Shown: positions 22,520 to 35,424, numbered from the stretch's first letter. The stretch: DNA of 64,000 nucleotides from Tenrec ecaudatus (GCF_050624435.1 NC_134546.1:17941001-18005000); one strand, 5' to 3'. Notes: generated from the sequence alone by a model not told the origin. Translations and numbers: made by a program.

Positions 22520-23595
22520 CCTGGTGCTGCTGCTGTCATCGAATGGCTCTGGCTCGCGGTGACTCGATGTGTAGCACCAGGAAACGTGGCCTGGCCCTGG
22601 CCAGTCTTCGCCATCGTCCATGTGTTTGCCTCTTTTCTTTCCGCTGTGATGTCAGTCCATCTCGATAGGGCTTCCCTCCTCTCTGCTGGCCCTCTACCAA
22701 ACATGGTGTCCTTCTCTCGGGGCTAGTCTGCCCTGATGATGTCCCTCGAGTCCTGCTGTCCTTGTTGCTAAGGAGCAGACTGGCTGTGCTTCTAGCACTG
22801 AGTTGTTCAATCATCTGACAGTCCGCAGTGTACTCACTGTTCTTGCCAACAGATGCATCGAACTTTCTGTCTCCCTCGTTCATTTTGCCACTTTTATATG
22901 CATAGGAGGCCAGTGAAAATATGATGGGTCGGGTCAGGTGCACATTGGTCATCCATGTGACATCTTTCCTTTTTAACACTTTCTTCGAAGGTCCGCTTTT
23001 TCTTCTCCGACCCTCTAATTTACCAAGGATGATGTCCTTTTCCAGGGACTTTTCCAGGTCTCCCCAGATTACCTGTCCAAAGTACATGAGATGAAGTCTA
23101 ACCATCCCCACTTCTAAGGCACATTCTGGATGTACTTCTTCCAAGACAGATTTTTCTGCTGCTGTTCTTCTGGAAGTACACAATATTTTTCATATTCCTC
23201 ACCACCACCACAATGCAAATGCCTCCGTTCTTTGGTCTTCCTGATTCAGCATCCTAACTTTCACATGCATGAGGTGACTGAAAATACATGGCTTGGGTCC
23301 TCAAAATGACACCCTTGCTCGACACTGTAAACTCGTCTTGTGCAGAGATTGGCCCTGGGCAGTGAGTCGTAGGCTTGCTTGACTGCTGCTTCCATGAGCA
23401 GTGATTGTGGATCCAAGTCCTTGACAGCTTCCATGTTTCGGTCCTGTTGTGAGAATTTCCATTTTCTTTGCATTGAGGTAGAATCCATACTGACTTTTGC
23501 CTGGTATTTTCATATCACAGGTTAATGAATCATCCTGCAACCCTGATGCTGGGTTCTTCTTCATGTAGCCCAGCTTTGGGATGCTTTGGTGAACG
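22520..23595 (-). mobile_element. RTE/BovB-like LINE fragment, antisense
   Basis: A second RTE copy. The minus-strand frame at 22,536-23,183 contains the C-terminal pattern of RTE/BovB proteins: LEEVHPECALEVGMVRLHLM, then FGQVIWGDLEKSLEKDIILG and KLEGRRRKSGPSKK. The 3' UTR at about 22,520-22,700 resembles the one at 5,222. The longest frame (215 aa) is this LINE remnant and not a host gene. Sequence beyond 23,595 no longer matches the other copies. Confidence 0.8.
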
Positions 23596-23599
23596 TACA

Positions 23600-26500
23600 G
23601 CTTATTGTGGTGATCCAGGGCCTGCGTCGTCCTGATCTCAGTGTATCCCCACCTGTAGCACCTCTTCCACCTGAGCTGCAGGGTGGACCATTCATATTTG
23701 GAGAGAGGCTCAATGCATCTCTTCATCGCTCTTTGAGGGGTCACAAGCCCACCTCAAGTTTCCAAGGGTTGTTATTTCCACCTTTGATGATGTCGTGTTT
23801 TCCTGCTCATTTGTTGAATTTCTCATGGTGGCTTTATAGCTTTTTCGTTAAGATAGCAGTGGTCACACATCAGAACATTGACAGGCGCACACTGAGAGGA
23901 TTGATCAGAAATTTTTGTCTGCTTCTCTACCAGAAGCTAACAGTGTCCAAATTCAACCAAGAGAATAGATCTCTCCCCAACCTGAAGAACCCCCAGAACC
24001 AAAATACTGGTTATTCATCATATTACCTAATTTTAAAATGTCTTTGTTTGCTTCCTCTCTCCATTTCGTCTTGTTAAATGTCTAAGGAGACCTGCAGGAA
24101 TGTTAAGTATAACAGGAGATGAATTCTTCCCCCAGTACTGTACTTGTTCTGCCCCAAGAGGCAATATTGTGCCTCAAATGACTGTTGTTTTCCTTACTCT
24201 TTCAGGCAAGAAGTTCTGTAGCCTTCAGCATTGTCTAGCTAGTCTGATTTTCCAGTTCTTGCAAAGCATGGACTGAAAGGGCTTAAGGAGAGAAGACAGC
24301 AATCTTGAATTCCTCTTGAGTACTTAGGATTTTTCTTCTCAATTCTTAAATCAAGATCTATTTTTTTTCTCTCTCTCTCTTGAATTAAATTATGAAACCA
24401 TCTTTTTCCTTAGGGGATAAACTGATGGACCAAAATGGACCCTAGATATCAAGGACTACCTTGAAGACCAAGCTCGAACATTTTTGTTCCGTTTGAGGCT
24501 TTACATGCGTTTGTGCCACAAACCCAATACAATTCTTTGGGGATCTCGCTGTATTCTGTTTTTGACCAAAAGGCCCCAATTGGATTGTCACTTTGAATTG
24601 TCTTTTGGTGCCACTCGTCGGCAATAGTTCAGGACCAGCAATGGTACTGGCATTGCCCAGATACCTGCTAGCTCTAAAGTGAAAGAAGAGATTCGGCTTG
24701 TGAGACCCATGACAGGGGCACGGCCGCCACATACACCGCCTGCCCCTCGGCCCCTTCTAAGACCTCGGTGTGCGAATGTTTGGTTATAAAGTTTAACTCC
24801 CACAAAGAGCGGAGAAAGGACCCTCCTTTGGATATGGTCAGGAGTTTGGGATTTGGGTTGTCTGCCCTGTTGGGGTTTATGCCTCCCCCCAAAAGCGCCT
24901 TGATGGCTGAGTCTAGTTACCCACGAGCCCACCTGATTCATTCTAAGGAACTGCAATTTAGGGATGCTGGGAGCTCCCAAAGAAGAATGTTGGCTACAGA
25001 CCCAACAGTCAAGTTGGTGCTATGCTTTAGCCAACCAAGAGAGAGTGTAGCCTAGGACTGGACTCAGACCAAGGAGTGGCCAAGGATGCAAACGTAATGG
25101 TAAGAGTGACCTTTGTGCATGAGAAAACCCTAACCCAGCGAGCGAGGAAAGGCCAGAAAAGCAAGGGAAGGAGCATAGGATTAAAGGATAGGGTGTGCCG
25201 GCCTTGCTCTACGGCTCTGGGTGGGGACTGTCTGCATGGCCTGCAGTCCTCTACTTGATGTCACGTTCTGAGGTGGAAGCTGGCTCCTTCCAAAGCCTGC
25301 GGGCTGCTCGGGACCCTAAGAACTCCCAGCTTGGGGTCTCCAGCAATAACAGCGTTCCAGTGATTCAAGGAGGATATCTGTCCTAATTGAGACCCACGAA
25401 TCCAGGATTCGTCCCTTGAAGTTTCTTTGATGTGCTAGTGACTGGCGTGTCTGATGGGATTCTTCATATGAGGACTAGGAGCTATCATTTCTCAGGTCTC
25501 TTCCAGATCAGGTCTCAGAAATATTTTTAAGAGGATATTAAGGGGGCTGCTCATACTTGTTGATAAGACTGCTTCAGCCCCTCACAATATTTGGCCGTTG
25601 CTGCTTGAAGTAGTTTGGAGTCTACAATTGCCGGTGGTTTTCATAGCTGCATAGGCCCCTGTTACTCATTCATCGGAAGAAAGGGGATAAGCTCCTGACG
25701 GAGTCGGCCTCATTGTTATAAAGCCAACGGTAATATCTGTAGGCCATGGACATTTGTTTTGCTAATTTTCCTGTCTCGGCCTTAAGATGGACTTCAGTCT
25801 CAAAGAGGACTAAGTCTGGGTTCTCTGGAGACTGTGTTCAATCCACTAGACGTAGACAATTTGTAAGCAGAGGCGACCGGTCACGCGTTTCCCCTTCTTC
25901 TGGCAACGGGAGTAGCAGGGTTCAGAGCAGGAAGTACTACAAGTGACAGAAATGTGAGTGGGAGGGAGTAAGAGGATTTCATTGGTGGCAAGCCTCCTGG
26001 CTGAGAAATGTTGTGTATTTCAGAGAGCAGCAAATGTGGTACAGCAGTTCAAAGGGACCCCACAGCCGAGTATGCCGAAGGCTCCGCTGAGGTCACTGCT
26101 GTGGCTGCTGCCCAACAACAATTTGGGAGGCTTTGCCCCTGGGTCGGGAGCTGGGGAAGCCCAGTGTTCTCCCAAGTGTCTCGTAGGTGCCAGCAGCAAG
26201 CTTTTAAACAGCCTGTCGTCTGTCCAAAGTAAAGGCGTGTGCATCCTTGGAACAGATCTTGTACTAGGTGATGGTGCTTATTTTGACAGAATTGTCACTT
26301 CACTCTGCGAATCTTTCAGGCCACAGCAGTAGCTGGCTGCCCTCGGTCTTCCTCACCTGTAGATGTCACCCACATGTGGCATCAGAGGAGACTCTTGGGA
26401 GGATCAGGGAAGCGCGCTGTTAACACGAGAGGGATTGTAATCCACGGCACAAAACGTGTGTGAACTGTTGAATAAAAAAACAATTTTTTTTATAAACTTC

Positions 26501-26780
26501 CAGCCAAGTCAACATGTAAAGGTTTTAGAGGGGCTGGTGGGGGGTAGCTGGCAGGATCGCAGGGTAGTGTGTTGCCCTTGAGACTGCCGCAGGGTCATGG
26601 TGGCACAGGAGTGAAGCACATGGAAGCTAACCTACGATCAGAAAGGCGTGGCGGCGGTCTGCTTCTGGAAAGGTTGACCGCCTTGGACGCCGTGGGGAAG
26701 ATCTGCTCTTGCCCCGGAATCCACTCAGCAACAGTGGATTGGGGCTTGTGTGTGTAGAGGGTGGAGGGGTGGGGTTTTGG
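23600..26780. other. No gene recognised; possible very old retroviral remnant
   Basis: On the minus strand around 24,440-24,560 a short frame has a W-x-C-G pattern and a following N-x-T site that vaguely recall endogenous retroviral envelope proteins. The match is too short to call. A 124-residue plus-strand frame at 25,958-26,332, followed by an AATAAA-like site near 26,471, is not recognised. No LTRs or splice signals support a gene. Confidence 0.3.
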
Positions 26781-26784
26781 TAGA

Positions 26785-26842
26785 GTCTGTAACCAAAGGT
26801 TGGAAGTTTGAGTCCATCCAGATGTTCCTCAAAAGACAGGCC
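26785..26842 (+). repeat. Older AfroSINE-type SINE, 5' part, interrupted
   Basis: The 'gtaaccaaaggttggaagtt', 'tgagtccatccagatgttcc' segment resembles the SINE middle, with the 'cacccagaggtg' type of variant also seen at 38,640. It ends with the 12-bp site that was duplicated by the L1 and RPS3A insertions. The remainder appears after 28,503. Confidence 0.5.
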
Positions 26843-27623
26843 ATTCAGTTGGACATCTCCGTACAGAAGGGTCACAGGGAGGAGACGAGCCAGTCAGGGT
26901 GAAGTGTAGCAACGATGAAACATGCAACTTTCCTCTAGATCCTAAATGCTTCCTCCTCCCTCCCACCCCCCGCCCCACTATCATATCCCAATTCTACCTT
27001 ACAAATCTGGCCAGACCAGAGCATGTACACTGGTACAGATAGGAACTGGAAACACAGAGAATCCAGGACAGATAAACCCCTCAGGACCTGTGATGAGATT
27101 GGCAATATGAGGAGGGTAAGGGGAAAGTGGGGTGAATGAGGAAACTGATCACAATGATCTCCATATAAACACCTCCCTGGGGGATGAACAACAGAAAAGT
27201 GAGTGAGAGGAGATGTCAGACAGTGTACGACATGACAAAATAATAATAATTTATAAATAATCAAGGTTTTGTGAGGGGGGGAAACGAGTCGACACCAAGG
27301 GCTGAAGCAGAAAGCAAATATTTTTAATTATTAATAAATATTTTTATTGGGGCTCATACAACTCTTATCACAATCCATACATACATCAATTGAGCAAAGC
27401 ACCCTTATACATTCGTTGCACTCGTCATTCTCAAAATTCACCTTCCACTTGGGTTCCTGGAATCAGCTCGGTTTCCTTTTTTTCCCCCTCCTCCTCCCTC
27501 CCCGAGAAAGCAAATGTTTTGAGAATAATAATGGCAACAAATGTACAAAATGTACTTGACACAATGGATGGATGTATGGATTGTGATAAGAGTTGTATGA
27601 GCCCCCAATAAAATGATTTTTTT
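26843..27623 (+). mobile_element. L1-type LINE 3' region, host of the next insertion
   Basis: A 5'-truncated sense L1 tail from 'cagttggacatctccgtac' to the AATAAA and A-rich end at about 27,607-27,623. It is flanked by AAAAGACAGGCC at 26,831-26,842 and again at 27,625-27,636. A second, antisense L1 tail is nested inside (27,320-27,504). Confidence 0.85.
27320..27504 (-). mobile_element. Antisense L1-type tail nested in another L1 tail
   Basis: A 185-bp antisense tail ('ttattggggctcatacaact', 'cacaatccatacatacatc'). It is flanked by an exact 11-bp duplication AGAAAGCAAAT at 27,309-27,319 and 27,505-27,515. The duplicated site is the host L1's own sequence, so this insertion is younger than the host. 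Confidence 0.9.
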
Positions 27624-27625
27624 AA

Positions 27626-28490
<865 letters not shown>

Positions 28491-28503
28491 AAAAAGACAG
28501 GCC

Positions 28504-28615
28504 ATTGAAAGGCTGCCTGCCTCCTAACAAGCAGCCAGTGCGAGCCCCATGGAGCAGAAGTCTGCTGTGACACAACGTGGCGGCATGTGACACACATGGC
28601 GGCAGAACCATGTGT
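28504..28615 (+). repeat. Older AfroSINE-type SINE, 3' part
   Basis: Continuation of the SINE broken at 26,842. The stretch 'attgaaaggctgcctgcctc' and 'gagccccatggagcagaagt' match the older SINE subfamily. The 3' end is uncertain. Confidence 0.45.
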
Positions 28616-29935
28616 GAAACATCGGGGGGTGTCTGAGTAAGCCTTCGAGATATCGCCCAGATACGCTACTGATTCTCCCAGGAGAGGGCAAACCAATGTT
28701 GACAATTGTTATCCAAACGAAATAAAACCACGCAGGCTCAGGAGGCACTGGAGATAATGTACTGTTTGGTTCTAGAGACTGTTCTCCTTAAGAAGGCCTG
28801 CACTCTTCAATAAATCATACCGCTCCCCAGCGGTCTGGGTTGGGTTTCACTGGAAGGAGAGGGGTGTCCTGGGGGCTTGCTTACAGTGCGATTAATCCTT
28901 ATTGTTCTTCCAACAATTCTTCTCGGCCCTTCTTAGATTCTGGTTTCGGGAGTATTACGCAAGTTGGGGTAGAAATGTTGACAGGTCTGTCCGAACCACG
29001 GTGGATTTAGCAAGAATAATCTTGCAAATACTTGGATGTTTCAAGCCACTTTTGTTCAAAGGTAGCTCTCACATAAGCAATTTTGTTCCTATTGAAAGTT
29101 ACGTGCACTAGTCATTATGAAGTGTGAACTATCCCTGGGGAAATTATACCATTTAGAAAGTTACATTCACAAAGGGGGTTTTAACGTCAATATAGGCTAG
29201 AAGCCAGTATTTTGGCTTGGGGAGGTAGTGGGGGGGGGCGGACATAGACTTAAGCGTAGATTACGATAAACCCATAATTCTGGGAACATTCAGCCCAGAG
29301 AATTGCTTATGCACCCCACGTCTCAGGCTTCTGAACCTAATATAGCTTCAACCAGATTTCTCGTTCCCAGCGGACAGAAAGGTTTGAAGAGGAAACCCAA
29401 GAGCCAGACTCTTCTGGACAATGCAAAGTAAGACTGAGAGAAGTTCTTAGTGACCCCAGGCCAAGTCTGTCTCAAGGGCGCCAGTCTGCAGAGGGACCTT
29501 CTCAACTTCCCAGCCCCCAGAACAGGCCTCCTCATCCCTATTAAATTTCTTCTAATAGGTATATAACCAAAGTGACAAGGTAGTTCAGTCAGACACTCCA
29601 GGCTGGTCCCCTACAGCAAAGACCCGAGGAATCCGTGGAAACATAACAGGTGGCAACATGGGAGCCCTGAGCATCAGATAGAGCACGGACTGGAAGGATA
29701 AGCTGGATGAAAACAGCACATGAGGAGATCTACAGATTGTAGTTGCCCTGCCGGTCGGCCCAGGGAAGCAGGGCCATCTTGAGACACAGCAAGCTCCATT
29801 CCCAGGTGAAGAGCACAGGAGGGCAACTTCCCGGAGTTCCCAGTAGGGCACAGCGATGCAGATAGACAACCCCAGAGAGAGCTGAGCAGGAATTGAATCT
29901 AAGGATCTGAGAAAAAGCATGATGGTGGATCAGAT
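28616..29935. other. No gene recognised; LTR-like stretch possible
   Basis: Between about 28,616 and 28,880 the sequence has 'cttcaataaatcataccgct', which looks like the R/U5 part of a retroviral LTR. I see no paired ends or duplications. The remainder is unrecognised. Confidence 0.3.
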
Positions 29936-29939
29936 CTCC

Positions 29940-30014
29940 AACTATAGTCCGGCCCTCTAATGGGTCTGAGGGACAGTGAACTGGCTCCCTGTTTAAAAAG
30001 TTTGAGGACCCCTG
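29940..30014 (-). mobile_element. OposCharlie1 (OC1) hAT fragment, one end
   Basis: In antisense it contains 'actatagtccggccctctaa', 'tgggtctgagggacagtga' and the terminus 'gtttgaggacccctg'. It is the terminal third of the OC1 element seen nearly complete at 60,402-60,621. Truncated on its left side. Confidence 0.85.
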
Positions 30015-31711
30015 GACTAGTGGATCCGCAGACTAGCCGCTGGAAGTCCTCAACCCTGCTGGACTCTGGACAGCCCCCCTTCCTCACCCTGTGCAGGGGG
30101 CAGGCCCCGGTGGTTGACTGCAGCCTTCAGGGAGTGCCCTGATGCCCAATGACTTCTCCATCCCCCACCGTTCCCGTATACCCTGCCTAGCAGCAACTAA
30201 GGGCACAACCCCTCCCCATTCACTGTTAGAGCCACCAGTCACCCTGCCAGCTGACAGCCAGCAACCCCACCACCACCACCACTCCACCGGGGGTGACCAG
30301 CACCAAGTGCTCCCTCCTGGGCCACCCAGTGACTGGTGGCACAAGTCCTCTCCCCCAGCCTGCCCCACCTCGACCCACATGCTCAGTGGCAGGCAGCTCA
30401 TGCTTCTGCCTCGCCTCCTGGCAAACCCTCCCCCAAACACTTCCTCCTCTACCCAGTGATCAGTGATATTTGCTCCCCACCACCCACCTGATGACTGGGA
30501 TTGCATACCCACTGCACCATAATCTGGCAGCTAATGAGAGCACCTCCCCCAGTGACTGGCAGAACAGGCAGATCGCCTCATCAGCAGTGCCTGTCACATC
30601 CTGACAAACAGGCACCTTGTACACCACCACCCAAGCCAGTGACAAGCATAAGAGTTGGGTGCCCTCATTCAGCAGCTACAACATCACACTCAGGGTTGCC
30701 CAGAGTCTAGATTGTTCCTGCAGGCCCACTGCCTCTTCCCTGAAGCCCCGTTGTCTCCTACCATCAACTGAGATCCAACACACGCAGACACGGGGCCTTG
30801 CTCCACGGCAGCTGCAGAGACATCCTGCCCTGATCTCCCGGGAGTCCAATAACTGAAAGCACCCATCTGGAAGGGCCACCCCACAGAGCTGTGGAGGGAC
30901 CCTGACCACCCAACATCTGTCACCCAGCATCAGGAAAGAGGCTGCTCTCCTAACTCCACTCAGCTCTGTAAGAAAAGACATACACACTTAATGACAGAGA
31001 ACTCACATAGGTCTGTGACCCACCATACCCACCATTGAGCGGAAATCGCCCCGTCCGTCAACCAATGGCACAGAGTCACACATAGAACAGCCCCACAAAG
31101 CAGCAATTAGAACAGTACACAAAGGAAGGGAGGCATTCTAGAGGAGAAAACAAAAAAGGCTCCTGACGTATCCAAACAAAAAATTGAGCCCAAACCTAAA
31201 ATATCAGCAGACATGTATATAGACATAGACGCTAACACTATAGCGCCTCCCACTGAAACCGCAGACAGTAACAAGTCACATGAAGAAACCAGAAAGGATG
31301 CTCAAAAAAGCAAATAAAATAGACAGCAGACAGCCTTCCAAAGGAAGGAATGATGATAAGAAATGCAAAAGACTTAACGTTTAAACACCTCAAAAAGATC
31401 AAGGCAAACAGAAACGCCCTAAAAGAATTCAGGAAAACATTATAAGATGGAAACTCAATAGCCAAAGAGAAACCACACAAAAACAACTAGAAAACCAGAA
31501 TATTAACAATAACACCGCAGAAATAGATAACAGTAGGAGGACACAGAAGTAGGATTGAATCAATGGGGATATCAGTGAAAGAGAACAATTTGATGCTACT
31601 TTTTTTGAGTAACAATCGGGGGATAAAAAGGAAGAAGGCCTGTGAGTTCTGTGGGACAGCATCACAAGGAGTAATAAATCCAGAAGGGAAGAGGCAAAGA
31701 AGTATTAAGAG

Positions 31712-31982
31712 GATTTACTCACAGACCACATGCTGACTCAGACCCTGCAACTGCAGCGCCAGAAGGCCCTCCTTCTCCTTATCAGTACGTCCGACCTTGG
31801 CTCAAGCCCTGTATATGTCCCACTGCCTCACTGCCAGGCCGATTTCTCTGACCTGCCTTGTTGGGTCTCAGAACCCGTCTGGGGGCTCAAGATGCCCCCG
31901 TCCCTTTCTCTGTTCTCCCTTCCCTCCGAGAGTTCTTCCCCTGCCTCAATAAAATCTTTCCCAACTTCAAAAGAAGAAAAAT
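31712..31982 (+). mobile_element. Retroposed transcript of unknown origin inside the old L1
   Basis: A 271-bp insert with AATAAA and an A-rich end ('caaaagaagaaaaat'), flanked by an exact 12-bp duplication AAGTATTAAGAG at 31,700-31,711 and 31,983-31,994. The body has no L1 or SINE features I recognise. It could be the 3' end of an mRNA or of an LTR-driven transcript copied by L1 machinery. Confidence 0.8.
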
Positions 31983-32447
31983 AAGTATTAAGAGAATACT
32001 TGAGGGAATATTGGCAAGGAACCTCCCAAATATCATCAAAGACAAGGTCTTCATCCAAGAAGCTCAAGGAAGCCCATACAGGATAGATTTCAAAAGAAAC
32101 TCACAAAGACATTCTAATCAGACTTTCCAAAACCAAAGATTTCTAAGAAGCAGCTCATGAAAAAATATCATTTACAAAGGGACACCAGTAAGACTAAACA
32201 CAGATTTCTCATCACAAACTATGTCGGCAAGAAGGCAATGGGATAACGTATATCAAGGCCTGAATGGAAAAAAAAAATTACAGCCAAGAATCCTATCAGT
32301 GAAATCGTCTTTCAAAAATGATGCCAAAACTAACACTTTCTCAGATAAGAAGAAATTAAGGGAATTTGTAAAAAACCAGATGAGCTGTACAAGAAATGTT
32401 AAAGGAAGCCCTCAGACAGAGAACCAACAACATCAGCTGAAGACATG

Positions 32448-32650
32448 CAACACCCCCACCCCCACACCAAGCCCACTCCCCCCACCAAGCCCACTCCCCA
32501 CCTCCCCCAACACCAAGCCCACTCCCTCCCCTGAAACCAACCCCCCTTCCCTCCCCCACACCAAGCCCACTCCCCGCCTCCCCAGACACCAACCCCACTC
32601 CCCCCAACACACCAACCCCACCCCCCTCCCCCACACCAAGCCCACTCCAG
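32448..32650 (+). repeat. C-rich minisatellite-like array, unit about 20-25 bp
   Basis: Imperfect repeats of the type 'caccaagcccactcccc' spaced by CT-rich linkers. The plus strand is nearly G-free except in the CAAGCCC cores. It lies directly after the L1 ORF1-like frame and extends it with a proline/threonine-rich stretch, which explains the long frame at 32,221-32,688. Confidence 0.85.
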
Positions 32651-33355
32651 ATTTCACTCAAGGAGAACTTGGAAAGCTGCAGAAGTGATTACAGGGAACC
32701 AAAGTTGTTAACCTGTAAACAACACCAACTCCAAAACAAGAGAAGTAAATGGTAGAGTTATAAATCCACATGGAGAAAACGTCACGGTGACTCAAGAGCT
32801 AACAGACTGAGAGGCTAAAGGCAAACTGTAGGGTAAAGGCCAACTCACAGGGAAACTGCAAAGGACATTAACAAATCTTACTGATATAAAAAGAACATTA
32901 AAAACCCAGATAAAAACAAGAAAAGAAAACCAGTAACAACAAATTACAGGAAAAGAAAATTCAGATAAGTACTCAGCATAGAAAATTAAGCAAAGGAAAG
33001 AAACCATGACCACCACACACCCACAGAGCATAACAAAGCGGCAAACATGAAGTCATGCCTATCGGGAGTCACACTGAATGCCTGGTGACTAGTCAAGAGG
33101 CAGAGCATGAGGGATGGATTAAGAACATGGCCCGTCAATAGGTTGCCGACAAGCAACATGTGTTAGGCATGATGGCAGGTTGAAAATCAAAGGATGGGAA
33201 AACCATATCAAGTATAAAGAGACCTTTCAAAAATGGTGCTTTTAGGAATTTGAGGTTTGTTCTACGTTTGTTCTGTCCAGGACCTTTTACTGTGGTCCTA
33301 TAATAACCAATATGGCAGCTAGGCACCATCTAGTTCTCTCGTGTCAGCTAGCTAA

Positions 33356-33545
33356 GACCTCAGCTGGCACTGTCACATAAGCATTGGACCACTCACTGGA
33401 AGGTCTGCAGTTCAAACCCACTAGCTACTCCTCAAGAGAAAGACAAGGCTTCCTGCTTGCATAGAGCTTTACAGCCTCGGGAACCCTATCAACCCTATCA
33501 AGGGTCTTGATGAGTCGCAGTCAACTTAATGGCAGTGAGTTTTAT
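33356..33545 (+). repeat. AfroSINE-type SINE
   Basis: Sense SINE: 'cactcactggaaggtctgca', 'gttcaaacccactagctac', 'gagaaagacaaggcttcctg' and 'gtcgcagtcaacttaatgg'. It has a small internal duplication of 'aaccctatc' near 33,482-33,500. Confidence 0.8.
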
Positions 33546-33814
33546 TTTTGTTTTGTTTTTTGTTGTTGATGTTCATTTAGAAGGTACCTTTTTACCCAAA
33601 AGTCACCTTTTAGCCAAAACAAAAAACCAAATTGGCTTCTAAAGTATTATCATCCATGAGTGATGTGTTCCCTTAGACAATCAATTCTCAGAGACCAAAC
33701 AGTCAATACTTACCCAGAAACAAAGATGAGAAGGCGAGGAAGGGCAGGAAGCCAGATCAGGAAAATAATGACAATACTGACCTGGCCAGAAATTGTAAAA
33801 CAATCAATATAGAC

Positions 33815-34385
33815 ACTTTTTTATCATTTTTTAAATCATTTTCCTGGGGACTCATCACAATCCATACATGCATCTATTGTGTCAAGCACATTTGTACATT
33901 TGTTTCCCTCATCATTCTCAAAACATTTGCTTTCAGCTTGAGCTCTTGGTATCAGCACCTCATTTTCCCCTCCCTCCCAGCTCCCCGCTTCCTCATGAAC
34001 CCTTGATAATTTATTAATTATTATTTTGTCATATCTTGCACTGTCCAACGTCTCCCTTCACTCGATTTTCTGTTGTCCTTCCCCCAGGGAGAAGGTTATA
34101 TGCAGATCCCTGTAATCAGTCCCCCTTTTCCACCCCACCCTCCTGGTATCGCCACTCTCACCACTGGTCCTGAAGGGATCATCCGTCCTGGATTCCCTGT
34201 GTTTCCAGTTGCTATCTGTACCAGTGTACATCCTCTGGTCTAGCCAGATTTGTAAGGTAGAATTGGGATCATGATGGGGGGTGGGGGAGGGAAGCATTTA
34301 GGAACTAGAGGAAAGTTGTATATTCATCATTGCTACACTGCACCCTGACTGGCTTGTCCCCTCCACGCGACGCTTCTGTAAGGGG
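33815..34385 (-). mobile_element. L1-type LINE 3' region, antisense
   Basis: An antisense tail of nearly 570 bp: 'ttttaaatcattttcctggg', 'gtcaagcacatttgtacat', 'gaacccttgataatttatt', 'cactggtcctgaagggatc' and 'gtacatcctctggtctagcc'. It retains more of the upstream part than most copies. Confidence 0.8.
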
Positions 34386-34389
34386 ATGT

Positions 34390-35170
34390 CCAGTTAATAA
34401 AGACATTTTTAAATGACAACTTATTTGCTATGTAAAGTTTTTGTCTGCAACACAATAAAATATTCCCAAAACAAAAAAAGAGAAGGCATGACAGACAAAT
34501 AATAGTGATTTGGGTGGGAAGACATATCCATGAAGGATAAGTTTGTTTGCATTTTCAAAAGTCTGATTGGATTGAGTCCTTACTCCTCAGAGAGTAAATA
34601 AAATAAAACTCTACAACATGTAGGTTACTGAATGAACGGAGACCAGTTCAACCTATTGCCGCCAGATTGGCTCCCCACCACCCCCACCATTTGTCTTCTA
34701 AGAGCCTCCAGGTGATCACCATTTCGAGTTTGGGGCTGCAGATGGAGGGGGTCCCAGTTTTCACTGGACCTTGGTGTGGTCTCCACGGTCGTTGAATGCT
34801 GGCTCTTCCACTCTGTTAATAAGCTAAAGCTGAATGCTCCCATGCCAGAGTCTCACTCTGCCTCAGAGGACCAAGGACAAAGTCTGCATATTTCTTGAGA
34901 CTCTAAAGTCTGGCGTTGGCGGGTCTCTAACCACCCAGTGTGAGGGCTTGATTAGGTTTGGTTATGACTCACAATATTTTATCTGGGATGAACACAGCAA
35001 GCTTAGGATTCTGAGACAAGGAACCCCGAGTGCCTTGGAGTTTCCATTACCAGCTAGTTCATGGTTCCTGTTGAAGATGGATAGCAATATTTTTAACTTT
35101 ATCTCCCTGGACAAGACTTTCCTGAAACAGTAAACTTAAGTTGATGAAAATAGGGCAGTAGTAATGGAGT
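34390..35170. other. No gene or repeat recognised
   Basis: Intronic DNA. A 99-residue frame at 34,834-35,133 has no known domain. Confidence 0.45.
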
Positions 35171-35172
35171 TG

Positions 35173-35385
35173 AGGGTCCACAAACTACAGCCAGCAGGCA
35201 AAATTCAACATGCTCATTGCTGTCATGGATAAAGTATAGCTATGCTTACTGGTTTACCTAGACAAGCTGATGACTGCTTTCTCACTGCAACGGCAGAGTT
35301 ACCACAGAGGCCAGGTGACCCACAGAGTTAACAGTAAGGTATTTACTAGCCGGTCTATAATAGTTTAAAAAAAAGGGGGGTGGAG
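35173..35385 (+). mobile_element. MER5A-like hAT-Charlie element
   Basis: Sense order of the MER5A consensus: 'ccacaaactacagccagcag', 'gcaaaattcaacatg', 'gactgctttctcactgcaac', 'ggcagagttaccacagag' and 'ggtatttactagccggtct'. Diverged, so ancient. Confidence 0.75.
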
Positions 35386-35424
35386 CTAATCCCAGGAAGC
35401 AATGTGGGGTAGATGGTATCTGTT

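Larger units (their letters stand above)
30030..33190 (+). mobile_element. Old L1/HAL1-type LINE, 5' portion with ORF1 remnant
   Basis: From about 31,000 the sequence is A-rich with an ORF1-type coiled-coil remnant (frame near 31,350-31,440 reading LKKIKANRNALKEFRKTL). At 32,221-32,400 it has the C-terminal domain of L1/HAL1 ORF1p (SARRQWDN, then LQPRIL, SFKND, KKLREFVKNQ). Near 33,070 a piece resembles the start of ORF2 ('gtcacactgaatgcctggtg'). The C-rich 30,030-31,000 stretch may be the 5' UTR. Stops interrupt every frame. It holds a retroposed 271-bp insert and a C-rich minisatellite. Confidence 0.65.

Noticed and set aside
22536-23183. A 215-residue open frame on the minus strand, the longest in the left half apart from RPS3A
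   Set aside because: Its middle carries the C-terminal pattern of RTE/BovB LINE proteins and matches other RTE copies here, so it is a transposon remnant.
25958-26332. A 124-residue plus-strand frame with an AATAAA-like site downstream
   Set aside because: No similarity I can recognise, no flanking duplication and no poly(A), so neither a gene nor a retrocopy can be supported.
28616-28880. A possible third LTR with an AATAAA and R/U5-like stretch
   Set aside because: No second copy in the window, no clear TG...CA ends and no target duplication.
32221-32688. A proline-rich 155-residue protein
   Set aside because: It is an L1 ORF1 fragment joined to a C-rich minisatellite and not a host gene.
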